Positions 29,611-40,960 are shown, counted from the first letter of the stretch. The stretch: DNA of 64,000 nt from Lumbricus terrestris (GCA_949752735.1 OX457047.1:10117665-10181664); one strand, 5' to 3'. Made by a program: numbers and translations. The notes: generated by a model not told the origin, from the letters alone.

Positions 29611-29989
29611 TGAGAGAAAAGTAGGATACGACGACTAGAGAGGTCACAGTACAGTGTTTAATCTAGACGTCTCTGGGGGGAGGGGAAGTTCCCTCAGGAA
29701 TGACATTCCCACAGAAAAATTTGACGAAATAATAATAGTTTTTAGTTGCTTTTTACATCGTTATTTTACAATAAATGTTATAATATACTGCGATATTATT
29801 TACCATTTATATGATTATATTGTTATTATTTACCATTGTAATATATTATACAAATCATACAATCTTGTTACAATGAGTATAACTTACTGAAAATATTTAT
29901 ACAAAATACTATTGTTGTACAACTAAATGGCTTCTCTCCAATGCTTTTCTTCAAATTTCAAACTGACAAATTTCAAATGGTTTGGTCTT

Positions 29990-30545
29990 TGAACAGCTAG
30001 TAAAACAACATCATTACTGCAAGGCTTCTAGATTTTGGTACCTGTAGCTTATTAGTTCTTGGTTGGTTTGTGTAGGTTGTAGAAATGTGGTAGAATCGCG
30101 GACGACGGGCAATGAGCCTAGCAGCAGCATTGAGTACAGATTGCAGAGGAGCTAGGCGAACCTTAGGCAGGCCAATAAGGACAGAATTACAATAGTCATT
30201 CCGAGAACATACAAAAGCATGCACGATTGAGGTAAAGATCGACGATGAGACAGATTTGCGAATGGCCCTGAGACGCCTTAGCTGGAAGTAGGAAGAGCGA
30301 GTAAGATTTAGGGCTCGATCTTCCACAGTGCTACATAGAAGCTTTGCTGTGGTCGGTCCGTCTTTCTGGAATAAGTTACCCATTGTCTCCGCAATGAACT
30401 TCTTTGTCTTTCTTTGTCCCTTTTCCGCAAGCGTTTGAAAACCATTCTCTTTGATTGTGGTTTGGTGTCAGGTCGGGAGCACCTCTGAGGAGTTCTCTTG
30501 AAGTGGCGCTATATAAATGTAGGCCTACGATTACAATTACAATTA
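29990..30545. pseudogene. L2/CR1-like LINE fragment with inverted 5' part (twin-priming-like)
   Basis: On the minus strand 29995-30320 encodes LTRSSYFQLRRLRAIR and YCNSVLIGLP...LQSVLNAAARLI, the region after the RT core. From about 30335 the plus strand encodes SFAVVGPSFWNKLP, then FRKRLKTILF, the very C-terminus. The shared tail GAGCACCTCTGAGG...GGCGCTATATAAATG and (ATTACA)n follow. An inverted 5' segment placed before a sense 3' end is the geometry produced by twin priming. Confidence 0.8.
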
Positions 30546-30949
30546 CTTAATGCCTGTACACACGTGAGAACGAATATTTGTACGACTAATGTTGTCCTCT
30601 CTGTTCAGGTTTTCCGTTGTACATCTGTACATAAAACGATCATTATAGAGGCTTTAAAACAGGATTTTCGAAGTTTAGTCTACGATAAGGCAGTGAAATG
30701 GAGACGAAATTGTTCTCTTTGATTCTGAATCAGACTGATTATACTGGACTCCGGCGAAGCCTACTCTTGGATGGCTTGGCATGAGCCGACGTCTGGTTAG
30801 CCAATGGGACTTTCTGTTTTATATGTTCTGACTGCAAAGGCTGAACTTTTTTAAACAATAGTGAATATTGCTGTGAATATTGCTTTTATGGAATTTTAAT
30901 GGTTTTATATTTATAATGCTATTTGACTGCGATTTTATTTTCGTGGTAT
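30546..30949. other. Spacer, nothing recognised
   Basis: AT-rich unique-looking sequence with short open frames only. Confidence 0.4.
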
Positions 30950-31090
30950 TAAGTGTCGCGGCAACAAACGTCGAGTGGCATCAAATTTCGCCGGGATTAA
31001 ATGTCGCCGGGGTTAACTGTCGCGGGATTAACTGGTACAGGATTAAATGTCGCAGGGATTAAGTGTCGCGGGATTAAGTGTCATGGAACC
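30950..31090. repeat. Degenerate minisatellite built on GGATTAA-TGTCGC
   Basis: About eight imperfect units of 16-19 bases such as GGGATTAAGTGTCGC, with drift between copies. Confidence 0.7.
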
Positions 31091-31129
31091 GAGTAAACAG
31101 GTCTTCGGATAGACGACTCTCTCAGATGC

Positions 31130-31440
31130 CTCAGGCAGGGCTGTAATCAAGGGTATACGCGAGTATACGGCGTATACTCACCTCCAGGAAAAAACGGCAC
31201 CGTATACTCACCCCGGAAAACCAGGGTATACGCGGGTATACAGCGTTTACTCACCTCACAAAGAATGTGTGGGTATACGCATGTAGAAGGCAAAGGATAT
31301 TTAGGTGTATTTTTACGGAATCCGCAGCGAATGACTGAAAAAAGGTCATCAGATTTTTCGGACGGGAAAAATGTAGGAAATTTCGGGCGGATGACTAAAA
31401 AAGGTCAGATTTTTCGGGCGGAAAATGGGAATTTTTGTTT
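31130..31440. repeat. Palindrome-rich GGGTATACGCG cluster and GATGAC-type subterminal repeats
   Basis: GGGTATACGCGAGTATACG and its complements repeat at 31150-31270. At 31320-31440 are two copies of GGATGACTAAAAAAGGTCA with TTTTTCGG(A/G)CGG. The latter motif also occurs at 45530-45690 and, more diverged, 57780-58620, within hAT-type elements, so this may be the left part of another such element. Confidence 0.6.
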
Positions 31441-31448
31441 GTTTTGTA

Positions 31449-31575
31449 TGCGCCCTTGTTATAGCGCCCCTTCAATCTCGCTACTCAGAGGCGCTCCCGA
31501 CTGCAGAGCGGACACTGCATCGGAGTTTCACGCCTAAGCGCTGAGCAATTGCGAGTGAAGGACTTGCATAGGGTC
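31449..31575 (-). repeat. SINE-like element sharing the LINE tail
   Basis: On the minus strand: CAAGTCCTTCACTCGCAATT, GTGAAACTCCGATGCAGTG, GGGAGCGCCTCTGAGTAG and GGGGCGCTATAACAAG. A second copy, split by a fold-back element, lies at 38530-38593 plus 39555-39630. The 3' part equals the tail of the local CR1/L2-like LINEs, suggesting mobilisation by them. Confidence 0.72.
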
Positions 31576-31994
31576 AATACACGGCGACGTGAGGTGATAA
31601 TAACATGAGCTTGTCAATTGTAATAGGTGATCAGAGAAAACAGATTGCTTCGTGATCAAAAATTCACCTCATCTTGTGTCGAGATTTGCCCGAGCAAAAC
31701 ATGAGTTGTAGAGTCCGTAACATTCTGGGGCTTCTAATTTGTTTTGCAGGCATTTCGAATTGAGCAGCAAAACTTGTTATCTCCATTCCTCTGATTCCCC
31801 ATTGTAGGCTACTCAGTAAGCATTATATTACTTTTCCTAATATTGCTTTAATTTTTTTGTGAAGTTGAATATAGTTACGGACTCTACAAAAAGCGTTACA
31901 GACTCTACCAAGCACAAATTCAGATCATTAGATAATGACTAAAATTGCCAGAAATTATGCATGGAAGTTAAACATTCAACATGTATCTTGTTTA

Positions 31995-33271
31995 CATGGG
32001 CGCCCGCAGAAAATTTTGCAGGGGGGGCAAAATTTTTACGATGGTCACCAAATTTTTTAGTAACAAGAGCTTGAAAAATGCAATGCTGGAAATTAAGAAT
32101 ACGGGCATTTTTCAAAGAGGTTTCTTATGCAAATTTCTCAGTTTCATTTTGTGTATAATTTTTAATATGAATAATTTCCTTAGAAATTTGTTAAAAATAA
32201 AAAAGCAGTTAAAAAGTAGTTTCGTAAAGGTTCACCATGCATATAATTGTAATTGTAATTGTAATCGTACATTTATATAGCGCCTCTTCAAGAGAACTCC
32301 TCAGAGGCGCTCCCGATCTGACACCAAACCACAATGAAAGAGAATGGTTTTCAAACGCTTGCGGAAAAGCGGCAAAGAAAGACAAAGAAGCTCATTACGG
32401 AGACTGAAATATAAGTCCATAGAATGAATGAATGAATAAACGAACGAAAAATAGGTGTCAGTTTTCAATGGCAAGTGCTCCTCTAGCTGCTTCTATAGCG
32501 ACACTCGAGAGCCAATCACAGGGCACCAGCGTTTTCACATGTGCTGCATCGAATCAGAAGAATATTCCAAAGAGTAGTCAGACAGAGGTCCGAGTCTGGT
32601 AGCCAGAGGACCAGAGTAGCTGTTAATGCGGTTGCCATGCGTAAGGTGGAGGATCCGAGGATCCGAGGATCAGATGTGTGGGTATTAATTCTTTTGAACA
32701 GATCTCTTTGTCAGTTTTGGGTGAAAATCCTGAGGCATGATAATCAGAGCCAAGTTTATCTACAGTTTGACCTCCCTGGATTCTGTACTGGCAGCTTGCA
32801 AAATGGACAAAATGGAGTCTGGCTTATAGCAGACTTGGTTTATATAATTACAATGCTGGTGAATAAACAGATCTCCCTGATGTAATTTCAGTGTACTTTG
32901 AGAAATTTCAAATTTTTGCATTAGTATTTAATTTTTTGCAGTTGTTATTATTTGCACTACAACTGGATTCCACTCAAGTAGGCCATAATCGATAGGCCTG
33001 CTGTTTGCATGGACGCCCGCAGGAGGGTTGAAAGCCAATGGTCATTGTTAGAGTTTTTAGAAAGAGCATGAAGATGCAAGGTAGAAAGTTATCAGAGCAT
33101 GTTTATTTCTATAGATACCTATAAAAGTAGATTTCTGACTGTATCATTCATATAATTGGTGCATTAATGCAAAGAAATTTGTTAAAAACCCAAAGTAGTA
33201 GTTAAAAACATAGGATTCGATTTTCCAGGGGGGGCAAGTGCCCCCCTTGCCCCTATGTGCGGGCGCCCATG
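31995..33271. mobile_element. 1277-bp non-autonomous hAT element
   Basis: Ends CATGGGCGCCCGCA and TGCGGGCGCCCATG are perfect inverted repeats, flanked by the perfect 8-bp duplication CTTGTTTA (31987-31994 and 33272-33279). G-rich stretches GGGGGGGCAA lie just inside both ends. A second left-end-like copy begins at 33009. A minus-strand LINE tail is inserted at 32228-32400. No transposase remains. The 8-bp duplication and end structure fit the hAT superfamily. Confidence 0.9.
32228..32400 (-). repeat. L2/CR1-like LINE 3' tail inside the hAT element
   Basis: On the minus strand: AAAACCATTCTCTTTCATTG, GGAGCGCCTCTGAGGAG, CTTGAAGAGGCGCTATATAA and (ATTACA)n. Same subfamily as the plus-strand tail at 30384-30545. 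Confidence 0.85.
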
Positions 33272-33679
33272 CTTGTTTAGATGATTCCTTTTATTCATCA
33301 CTTTCTAAACTACTATGTGGAAAGCATGGAATTAGTCAATAACTTTCAGACATTTAGAAATTTTATTTAGCTGACATCTAACACACATAAATCAACATTT
33401 AGCATGATGTATTTATGTGTTTTATTACTTATAAATTGCGTTTAAATTGATTTATAAATGCTGTTAAAGCAAGGTTACGTGATAAATAATATAAATGAAT
33501 AGTATGCTAGTTAATTTTCCTCTATTATTCATAGAAATGGTGCAAACAATTAAAGAACATGTGGAGAGTACAGACAGAAAGTCTACAACAATATAGTTCA
33601 TGCCATGAAATCTGCACATACTTACAAAATCAGATTCAAGTACCAGTACTTACAGAATCAGATTTATGATTTTTTTAGA

Positions 33680-34080
33680 CCATGAGCTGTATGTGTTCAA
33701 GAAAGTAAGATTTTATAGGTCTAAGTGTTTGACTCAAAGTCTAGTGCAAGAGCGGCACCAGAAACGGGCAGTGCTCCTCAACCTTGTAAGTACACCAGAT
33801 TTTTGTACTGGATAAGAAGTAAAAATTGGTTTGTCTAAATTTTGGTCCATGCGCCCAGAAAAAGTTTTTATCCGGAACAAGACTAAGCTACAAAGGTGAA
33901 TACTGCATGTTGTGAATGACAAATTGGGCAATCTGTTCGACTTTCCAGGCAGAATTGACCTGTTATGGATCACCAAATATCAGATTGTTGAAAAGCTATA
34001 TATGCACCAGAAAAAGATGAAAAAGGTCTTTTCAAGTTCATTGACCTTGTGGCTAGTGTTACAGAATGACCTAAACTGAG
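33680..34080 (+). pseudogene. Decayed transposon protein fragment
   Basis: One frame with a single stop reads LSKFWSMRPEKVFIRN, then ILHVVNDKLGNLFDFPGRID and YQIVEKLYMH. The F-x-x-F-x-x-(M/L)RP pattern followed by a short loop resembles a conserved zinc-binding-like region of uncharacterised repeat-encoded proteins in marine invertebrates. Its position between the two clusters of the 15-mer suggests a transposon interior. Confidence 0.35.
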
Positions 34081-34699
34081 TGACTACCGAAACATTAAGA
34101 GCTTCAACATTGCAGATCTTTGAACTGTGCAAGCGTTCCATTAATTGCTGGTGACAATAAAACACCATATTTGTTCAATTTGAGCTCTGAAACTTCCCGT
34201 AGTGCCTTGCAAACAATTGAAATGATGAACATAATTGCTATAAATTAACTGCTTTCATGGATATTAATCAGTTTTTGTCTATGATCCATAACTGTAGAGT
34301 CCGTAATGTAGAGTCCGTAACGCATAGTGTGCACATTAAGTGAGTGCTCAACATCAGTACTTATCATGATAAAGAAATTCAATTATTACTATATCAACAC
34401 AAATGGCTGGCAATTCTAAGGTTGTGTCTCAAAAGAATTTGTACATAATAATTTCACAGAAAATCAAGACGGTTCAGTCATCAAAAAAAGTTCAGGGAAC
34501 TTTTCTGTAGAGTCCGTAACTCAAACTTTTCAATTCACCAGAAATCACACAACAGCCAGCAAAGTCTAACTAATACCAAACTAGTCTGTGATTGAAGCGC
34601 ATCTGTGAAAATATTTATATAATTTAAACAGTCATCATCTCTCCGTATGAACGGCTCAAAGTCTACGAAATGTGGAGTCCGTAACAATTTGAATACCGT

Positions 34700-36115
34700 G
34701 GAATTGCCCTAAACTTATTTTTGGGTACTATGACAAAATTGATGATTGTCGTTTTTCGTGTGAAAATTGAAAATCATGGACCATAATTAATAGATGATTG
34801 ACTTTTTGTTGCGCAACATACTAGAAAGAAAATTTTATGATACCATGACATTGTTTTTAGTAGGCCTAGGCCTACTACAAATAATTTGTTGATCAGCCTG
34901 CATCGTGATATATTTTTTATTCGCCGGAGTAGCCCAATCACTGCAGTTATAGGCTAACACTAATTTATCTGTCTCCTTCGTGTAGCATTCATGTTTATTC
35001 TGTGAGTGAGTTGTATTGCATGAGTTAGGCCTAATAGCAAATACCATTGTTATTTCGGGTGATCTTGACTGCAAGAACGCAAAGACACCCGCGTTACAAG
35101 GCCAAACAGGGACCCACGTGGGGCCTCTGCACACGGACTCCTGACAAGCTAGCTGCGTCACTGTTACGATCCGTTTTTATATCCCTATGCTCTCAAGCAT
35201 GGATTCTCTTGTTGTGATGTTTCCACTTTGGCTGTTTAATAATTACTATTTAACTGTTACGTCTACCTAAACCCCTATCCTATAAGTTATGTTGCGAATA
35301 TGGGAGCGGTTTTGCCCATACAAATTCTCGAATGTTTTCATTAAAATGCGTTGGACCCGCACTTGGAGCAATAATTTTATACATCTCTTAACTACCATAT
35401 CTCGATCTTTAAAATTATACTCCGGTCTGATCTCATTACTCAGATTTCATCGTGCTCGTTAAATTATTTAAACTTACTTAACTAGTTAAAAATTATGCTT
35501 TATTGTAACTTGTGTCATTATCAACTCTGCCGAAATTTATTCTATTGTTACATGTGGCCAGCCAGCGGAATCTATGTTCCTTAGGGTTGTAGTCCTTTGA
35601 TCTTCTGTTCTTTTTTTTACTATACTTGTTTCTCGGTGTCAGATATTATTGCTTGGGTTGAATAAAATCTATGGTTATGGTTTTGTTATGGGGGTTGTAC
35701 TTGCAGCAATTGTTGTTACTCCTATCGCCATCATCATCATCTTCTTTGTCGTTGCTCTTGTTAGTGATTGTGATGATGTTGGTGTTAGCAAGCTCTATAA
35801 TTTTTCACATCCAATCCAGTGCTCCGGTCGCACGTGGATTCTCTCTGCCAATTGATCTCTGATATATTTGGTGTCTTGTTAATTGTTGTTATGCATTTGG
35901 TCATTTACCAAAGACCAACCACCGTATAGATCAGTTTTAGAGGAAGCACTCTGTTTTTTTGCTGTTGATTTCCACAGTTTTGTTTATTTTTGTGGTCATT
36001 TCGTATACATATACATGAATCATGATGTTATTCCAATTACACTCAAGACTAAAATACGCTCATTAACACCAACGCCTGGCATAAACTACAATGACATGTG
36101 ATTTTGTGTAATCAG
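34700..36115. other. Spacer upstream of the DEG/ENaC exon
   Basis: No channel exon was recognised on the plus strand. Low-complexity ATC/GTT repeats lie near 35700-35780. A cysteine-bearing minus-strand frame at 34835-35161 is discussed among rejected items. Confidence 0.4.
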
Positions 36116-36570
36116 CTCCAGGAGCAAAAGTATGCTCTCCTTACGAGTACTATTACTGCCTGCCAAAAGGTTTGCGATCATGGATAACTTCAGGCGAGTC
36201 CCTCCATTGCGGTTGTCTTCTGCAATGTCATCAATCTACATATCCACATTCAATTTCAACAAGTCCTCTGTCACAGCATTTCCTCAACTACACGTCGAAA
36301 AGGTCACAGTTCAAGGGAAGGAATCTGACGATGTCGAAACTGGAAAAGGAACTCGTCTACCTGGATATCTTCTACTCTGAGCTGAACTACATCGACATCC
36401 AAACGACTCCAGCCTACGATTTCCTCAGACTGGTCTGCGATTTTGGAGGTGCATTGGGACTTATTCTCGGTGGCACTTTACTCACTATCGCCGAATTTTC
36501 TATGTTCTTTGTCCAGTTATTTAATGAATTTGTTACTTCTGCAAGGTTCTTTAACATGCAACGCCGTTGA
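36116..36570 (+). CDS. DEG/ENaC-type sodium channel, last exon
   Basis: An acceptor (TTTTGTGTAATCAG) precedes 36116, and the exon ends TGA at 36568-36570. Encoded in order: VCSPYEYYYCLPKG and SLHCGCLLQCHQSTYPHSIS, the cysteine-rich extracellular end (C-P-x-E-Y-x3-C, C-x-C-x3-C-x4-Y). Next YLDIFYSELNYIDIQTTPAY, then TM2 with DFGGALGLILGGTLLTIAEF. The family pattern GGxLGLxLGxSxLxxxE is kept except that the G-x-S selectivity triplet reads GGT. The protein would sit in the plasma membrane as one subunit of a trimeric channel. A very short cytosolic tail ends NMQRR. Earlier exons lie outside the recognised sequence. Confidence 0.85.
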
Positions 36571-36898
36571 AAAGTCAATTCGTTGAGAACATTATTTGAT
36601 GCAGAGATTCTTGTCTTTTTCTTTTATTCTGAAGAGTGAAGATGCTGTGTTGTTTATTCGGAATTGAGGCAGAACATGGATGAATTGAAGAAGCTGTTAA
36701 TTGATTTTCTTGATCACATATTTCTACTAAATTTCCGAACATTTGCACATTATAACCATTTAATAATTATTTATTAGGGTTACAGAGGCTATGGACCTTT
36801 CAAGTTTCTTCGCACTCATGTGTAGGCCTATTAATTTTGTGCACATCTCTATAACACATCTATGTACTTGTATGATACGCCTACAGTTGATCGGGATG
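36571..36898. other. Probable 3' untranslated region and spacer
   Basis: AT-rich, with no clear AATAAA found by eye. No gene seen. Confidence 0.4.
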
Positions 36899-37408
36899 TA
36901 GGGCTGCCAACCGTCCCGGATTCGCCGGGACAGTCCCGGAATTGGCCCTGTGCGTCCCGTGTCAATGATTGATCGCAAAATTGTCCCGGAATTTGTTGTA
37001 AGGATACACTTAGCAAAATGTTCGTATTTTTTATACAAAACTCGACACGCTGTGCGATGATTTTGCGTTCTGTTACCTACCAGACCTGACATTGTTGGCT
37101 GAACATCGGATGGTGGACAGCGTTTAGTCTACGTTGAAGCCTTTAAAATCATTGATACTCACTGTCATTGTGTCCTATGTAATTTCAATCTGTTTTTGAT
37201 ATTTTGCCAGAATTTTTTTAGGCTGCTGGTCTTTTGACGATTTATCTTCAGTAGGTTAGTTCTTGACGACTAGACATGTTTAGTGGATTTAAATGCTAGG
37301 TACACAACATTTTTAACATTATGCAGTTAGGCCTATGTGGACAGTGCATTTCGAGTAAATGCATGTATGAGCGTCCCGGAATGGCAAAATCAAAAGTTGG
37401 CAGCCCTA
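36899..37408. mobile_element. 510-bp non-autonomous hAT element
   Basis: Perfect 13-bp inverted ends TAGGGCTGCCAAC are flanked by the perfect 8-bp duplication TCGGGATG (36891-36898 and 37409-37416). GTCCCGGAAT words repeat near both ends. No coding capacity. Confidence 0.93.
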
Positions 37409-37416
37409 TCGGGATG

Positions 37417-38261
37417 ATATGCAGCGTGATTTTTAAGACGACATTTATCCATCTTAAAGCAAGTCGGAGGGGTTGTAAAGTTTCCTTTCAGAGCGGTTTC
37501 GAAAGCATAATCTCTGAACACGTGTTTCGTATGGAATGGTTTCGATTTGACAAAGTTACTTTTTCGTGATAGCGTGTGGTTAGACGCCAAAGTTAAAATT
37601 GCACCATTTTATTAGTGGTTTGTTTCAAATTCGTGCGTTTTGATTACAATGACATTGCTGTGAAGCTATGAGTTGTCGAAGTGAAGAAATTGAAAACAAA
37701 TTCGAACCACCAGATGGTTTTGGAACTCGTAGGAGTGAAAGACTGGAACATCTCTCTCCCTATTCAAACTTGGGAAGAAACGATAAGAAATTCCCTCCTC
37801 ATAAATTATTTGAAGCTGCGTTATAAACATTAATGGCAACCCAATTCTGTATGCAGCAGAGCGAACCGATAAAAAAAATGTTGGCACTAACATAAAATGT
37901 TAGGTATACTGGTTCTTTGAATATGACTTGCCTTGTTTCTTGCTATTCCTACTGCACACTTATCAATACTCACATTCGTCTTTTCTCCTTTTATCGCCTA
38001 TACCTACCACACTCTCTACCATTTTGATGCAATGACCCTGCATTGTGCTTTCCCATGTATAGCGATAGCCCTCGCTTTCTGGTTTAACCTCTCTTAGGAA
38101 TCGCATCTTTTATTTAAGTGTTAAAATTATTTTCATGTTTTCGTTGCACCTTTTCATTATTCCTTTTCATTTTCGAGTTGATATCTCTGAATAAGCAGAT
38201 TTGAATAATACGTAATTAATTAAATCATCGTGTTCTTGTGGAATGCTGCTATATGGATTTC
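37417..38261. other. Spacer, nothing recognised
   Basis: No conserved coding or repeat signal on either strand. Confidence 0.4.
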
Positions 38262-38414
38262 CATGGGCGGAGTTTATCAGGGGCTAGAGGGGGCTAATCC
38301 CCCAAGAAGACCCAGATTCTTTTGTTTACCGTGTAGATGGTATCTTTTCCAGGGCTTAGCCCCCACCAAGAAGACTTTAGCCCCTCCAAGAAAGATAACC
38401 AAACTCCGCTCATG
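38262..38414. mobile_element. 153-bp hAT-type MITE
   Basis: CATGGGCGGAGTTTATC at the left and CATGAGCGGAGTTTGG at the reverse-complemented right, flanked by GGATTTC (38255-38261 and 38416-38422; 7 bases, 8 with one mismatch). Internal GGGGGCTAATCCCCC is palindromic. Confidence 0.83.
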
Positions 38415-38529
38415 GGGATTTCAAAAGAAAAGTGTGGAGACCTCTAAGGGGCAGTTTCTGTTCCCACACGTCAAGACAGATTTGCGACCATGACAGCAGT
38501 TTTAGTTTAGTGGCGCAACAGAGATCATT

Positions 38530-38593
38530 TTATTCGTAGGGACCATGGGCAAGTCCTTCACTTGCAAATGCTCAGCGCTTCGGTGTGAAACTC
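38530..38593 (+). repeat. SINE-like element, 5' part (3' part 39555-39630)
   Basis: GGGCAAGTCCTTCACTTGCA, CTCAGCGCTT and GTGAAACTC, interrupted by the fold-back element. It continues at 39555 with GTGAAACTCCGATGCAGTG and the GCGCTATAACAAG tail. The intact reference copy is at 31449-31575 on the minus strand. Confidence 0.82.
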
Positions 38594-39554
38594 GGTGACA
38601 GGACAATTACCCCCTGGACAATTACCCTCCGGACAATTACCCCCGGACAATTACCCCCGGGGACAATTACCCCCCGGACAACTACCCCCTGTGCCAATTA
38701 CCCCCCGGACAACTACCCCCCGTGCCAATTACCCCCGGACAATTACCCCCGTACCAATTACCCCCCGGACAATTACCCCCGCGCCAATAAAGAAGTCTAT
38801 GTCATGTTCATCTATTTTCGCACTCAACGAAACGACACCATTTGCTAAATTCTTCTGTTTCACATAAATAAAACCTTCGAAACTAAGTTTATCTTTCCCT
38901 CTCTCGGATTTATAAAATTCCATCATGACTAGATATGGATAAATTAAGCAGACTGTGAGTATTGCATTGAATGGTCAGCTAAATTTTATGCAAGAGCGTA
39001 CAGGTAACGTATGCCTGAGAGCGAGATAAACAGGTACATAGAGAAAGACAGAGAGAGGAACAGAGAGGCATGGACTCCATGGAGTGCTAGAAGGAGGCAT
39101 TACGCAGATAGATGAGAAATAATGGTACTAGAGCAAGGAGTGTGTATAAGTGTGTACAATAAGTATTGTAGAGTGAGCCAATGAAGAAAGTTGTCTACAT
39201 AGTAAAGTTACTTTAGGATAGGCTTTGGCAGCGCTGAAGGTCTGAAAAATACGTGACACCATGACCATGAGAATGTTCGTTCCCTATACGAAAATACGAG
39301 TGGGAGAACAAGCTCACACTGTGCCACGGGGGGTAGTTGTCCCGGGGGATTGGTATGGGGGTAATTGTCCGGGGGTAATTGGTACGGGGGGGTAATTGTC
39401 CGGGGGTAATTGACACGGGGGTAGTTGTCCGGGGGTAATTGGCACGGGGGGTAGATGTCCGGGGGTAATTGTCCTAGGGGTAAATTGTCCAGGGGGTAAT
39501 TGTCGGGGGGTAATTGTCCGGGGGTAATTGTCCAGGGGTAATTGCCCTAGAACC
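38594..39554. mobile_element. 961-bp fold-back element with 9-bp target duplication
   Basis: Both ends consist of tandem 14-15-base units GGACAATTACCCCC: about a dozen in direct sense at 38600-38790 and a similar number inverted at 39330-39550. The outer ends read GGT-x3-AGG-x-CAATTACCCC on both sides. The host SINE word GTGAAACTC is duplicated exactly at the borders (38585-38593 and 39555-39563). Nine-base duplications are typical of Mutator-type and Foldback elements. The ~540-bp centre has no clear gene. Confidence 0.88.
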
Positions 39555-39630
39555 GTGAAACTCCGATGCAGTGTCCGCGCTGTAGTCGGGTGCGCCTCTG
39601 AGTAGCTAGCTTGAAGAGGCGCTATAACAA

Positions 39631-40256
39631 GTGCGCATACAAACAGTTGGTGTCTTGGGAATCTGACATGAATACACACAATAATACACTTGGGAAATAT
39701 AAACTCCGTGGAAGTCTAATTTCCACTATAGAAATATTCATAAGCACACTAGAGAACTACTGTAACAGGCTCCGATTGAATTGGGGATGGAAACACGCAT
39801 TGACACTGGAGAAATGCAGACTCCGAGGCAGTCCAGCATGGAAACAGATATAATCACAGAGAGGGATATGGAGTATGTATCTGCGGTATACCCGTAGGCC
39901 TACTCGCGGGTAGGGTACTGGTCGGGTATACACATTTCACGGGTCGGGTCGGGCATACCCGGTTTTACCCGCAGCAACGTGAAATATTATGGCTACATAG
40001 TATAGTGAATATTGCCTGTCAGAATATTCACTCTGGCTAACTGACAAATAATATATTAACATATGCCACACATACATAATTATTAACTTAATATACACAT
40101 ATCAACATTTATACACGGAGACATCATTATCAATTTATCATCTTCATCGTGATCACCATCCGTTTCTGACACAGTAATTTCAAGGGCTATGGGTACGAAT
40201 GAACGTTCTCCATTGTTCTGTAGCTGATGTTACTGCTGCTACTATGCTACTGCCAC
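39631..40256. other. Spacer with GGGTCGGGTA-type repeats
   Basis: Direct repeats of CGGGT(A/C)GGGT-type words at about 39890-39975, and again at 40830-40960. The two clusters may be the ends of one element containing the LINE fragment at 40257-40640, but no terminal duplication was found. Confidence 0.45.
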
Positions 40257-40640
40257 TTATCTTCTTCTTATCTTATCTGACCATTTATAAAGCGATTCTC
40301 GCAGAAAGAGCCTTTCAGAAGCGCTCCCAGTGCGTTTAACTCCGAGAAAAAGGCAAGTTTTTAGACGAGAGAAAGATAAGGATACACTACCAGAGAGGGT
40401 GGCAGAGTGAACTGATGGGGAAGCCCATTCCATATAGGGAGGGACCAATGCAGGCAAATGATCTGGATTGAGCCATGGCAGTCCTGACTCGGGGGACAAA
40501 GAGGTCAAGCCGATCAGAGGACCTAAGAGGACGCAGCGAAGTGGCAGAAAGGGGGCGATGTATCTGATCGCACAGATACTTCGGAGCAAGACCCATTTGA
40601 GACCTAAGGACCAAAATCAGGACTTTAAAGACTACCACCA
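40257..40640 (-). pseudogene. Jockey/CR1-like LINE 3' end, frameshifted
   Basis: Minus strand: GLAPKYLCDQIHRPLSATSL, LFVPRVRTAMAQSRSFACIG, then after a frameshift FSRLKTCLFLGVKRTGSASE. The tail is GGCGCTTTATAAATGG with (GATAA)-type repeats. Same subfamily as 54180-54535. Confidence 0.82.
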
Positions 40641-40700
40641 CCACTGCTGCTACTACTACTGCTACAACAACAACAGCTGATTCTGCTATCATCGTCGTCG

Positions 40701-40735
<35 letters not shown>

Positions 40736-40745
40736 TTCATCAGCA
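40641..40745. repeat. CAC/CTG/ATC trinucleotide microsatellites
   Basis: Short ACC, CTG and CAA runs, then (CATCAT)n at about 40698-40735. The 123-residue frame across it is low-complexity. Confidence 0.85.
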
Positions 40746-40960
40746 TATTTGTTATCATAACTACATGCTGGGTTGCAAGTCTGTTTGTCTGCTAGAGAAT
40801 TGAACAATAAGAAGTCCGGCTAATGACGTAGCGGGTACGGAGATACTCGCAGGTACGGGTCGGGTCGGGTAGCGATTTGTTGTGCGGGTCGGGCAGGATC
40901 CTGTTTAGGGGTACGGGTCGGGTAGCAAAAGTGGTGTTCCCGCATACCCCTAAAAATGGC

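Larger units (their letters stand above)
31684..34700. repeat. Dispersed 15-mer TGTAGAGTCCGTAAC
   Basis: Plus-strand copies near 31703, 34287, 34302, 34507 and 34671 (the last with GTGGAG), and reverse copies near 31870 and 31892, at 0-2 mismatches. Seven occurrences in 3 kb are far above chance, and they cluster at the two sides of the region. Confidence 0.7.

Noticed and set aside
34835..35161. 108-residue minus-strand frame with about eight cysteines and a possible acceptor (TTCTTGCAG)
   Set aside because: Cysteine spacing fits no domain I know, there is no matching donor or second exon, and the frame may be fortuitous.
38729..38926. Repeated direct/inverted C-rich and G-rich units suggesting a CRISPR-like array
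   Set aside because: Units abut with no unique spacers and occur as two opposed arrays. This is a fold-back transposon in a eukaryotic genome.
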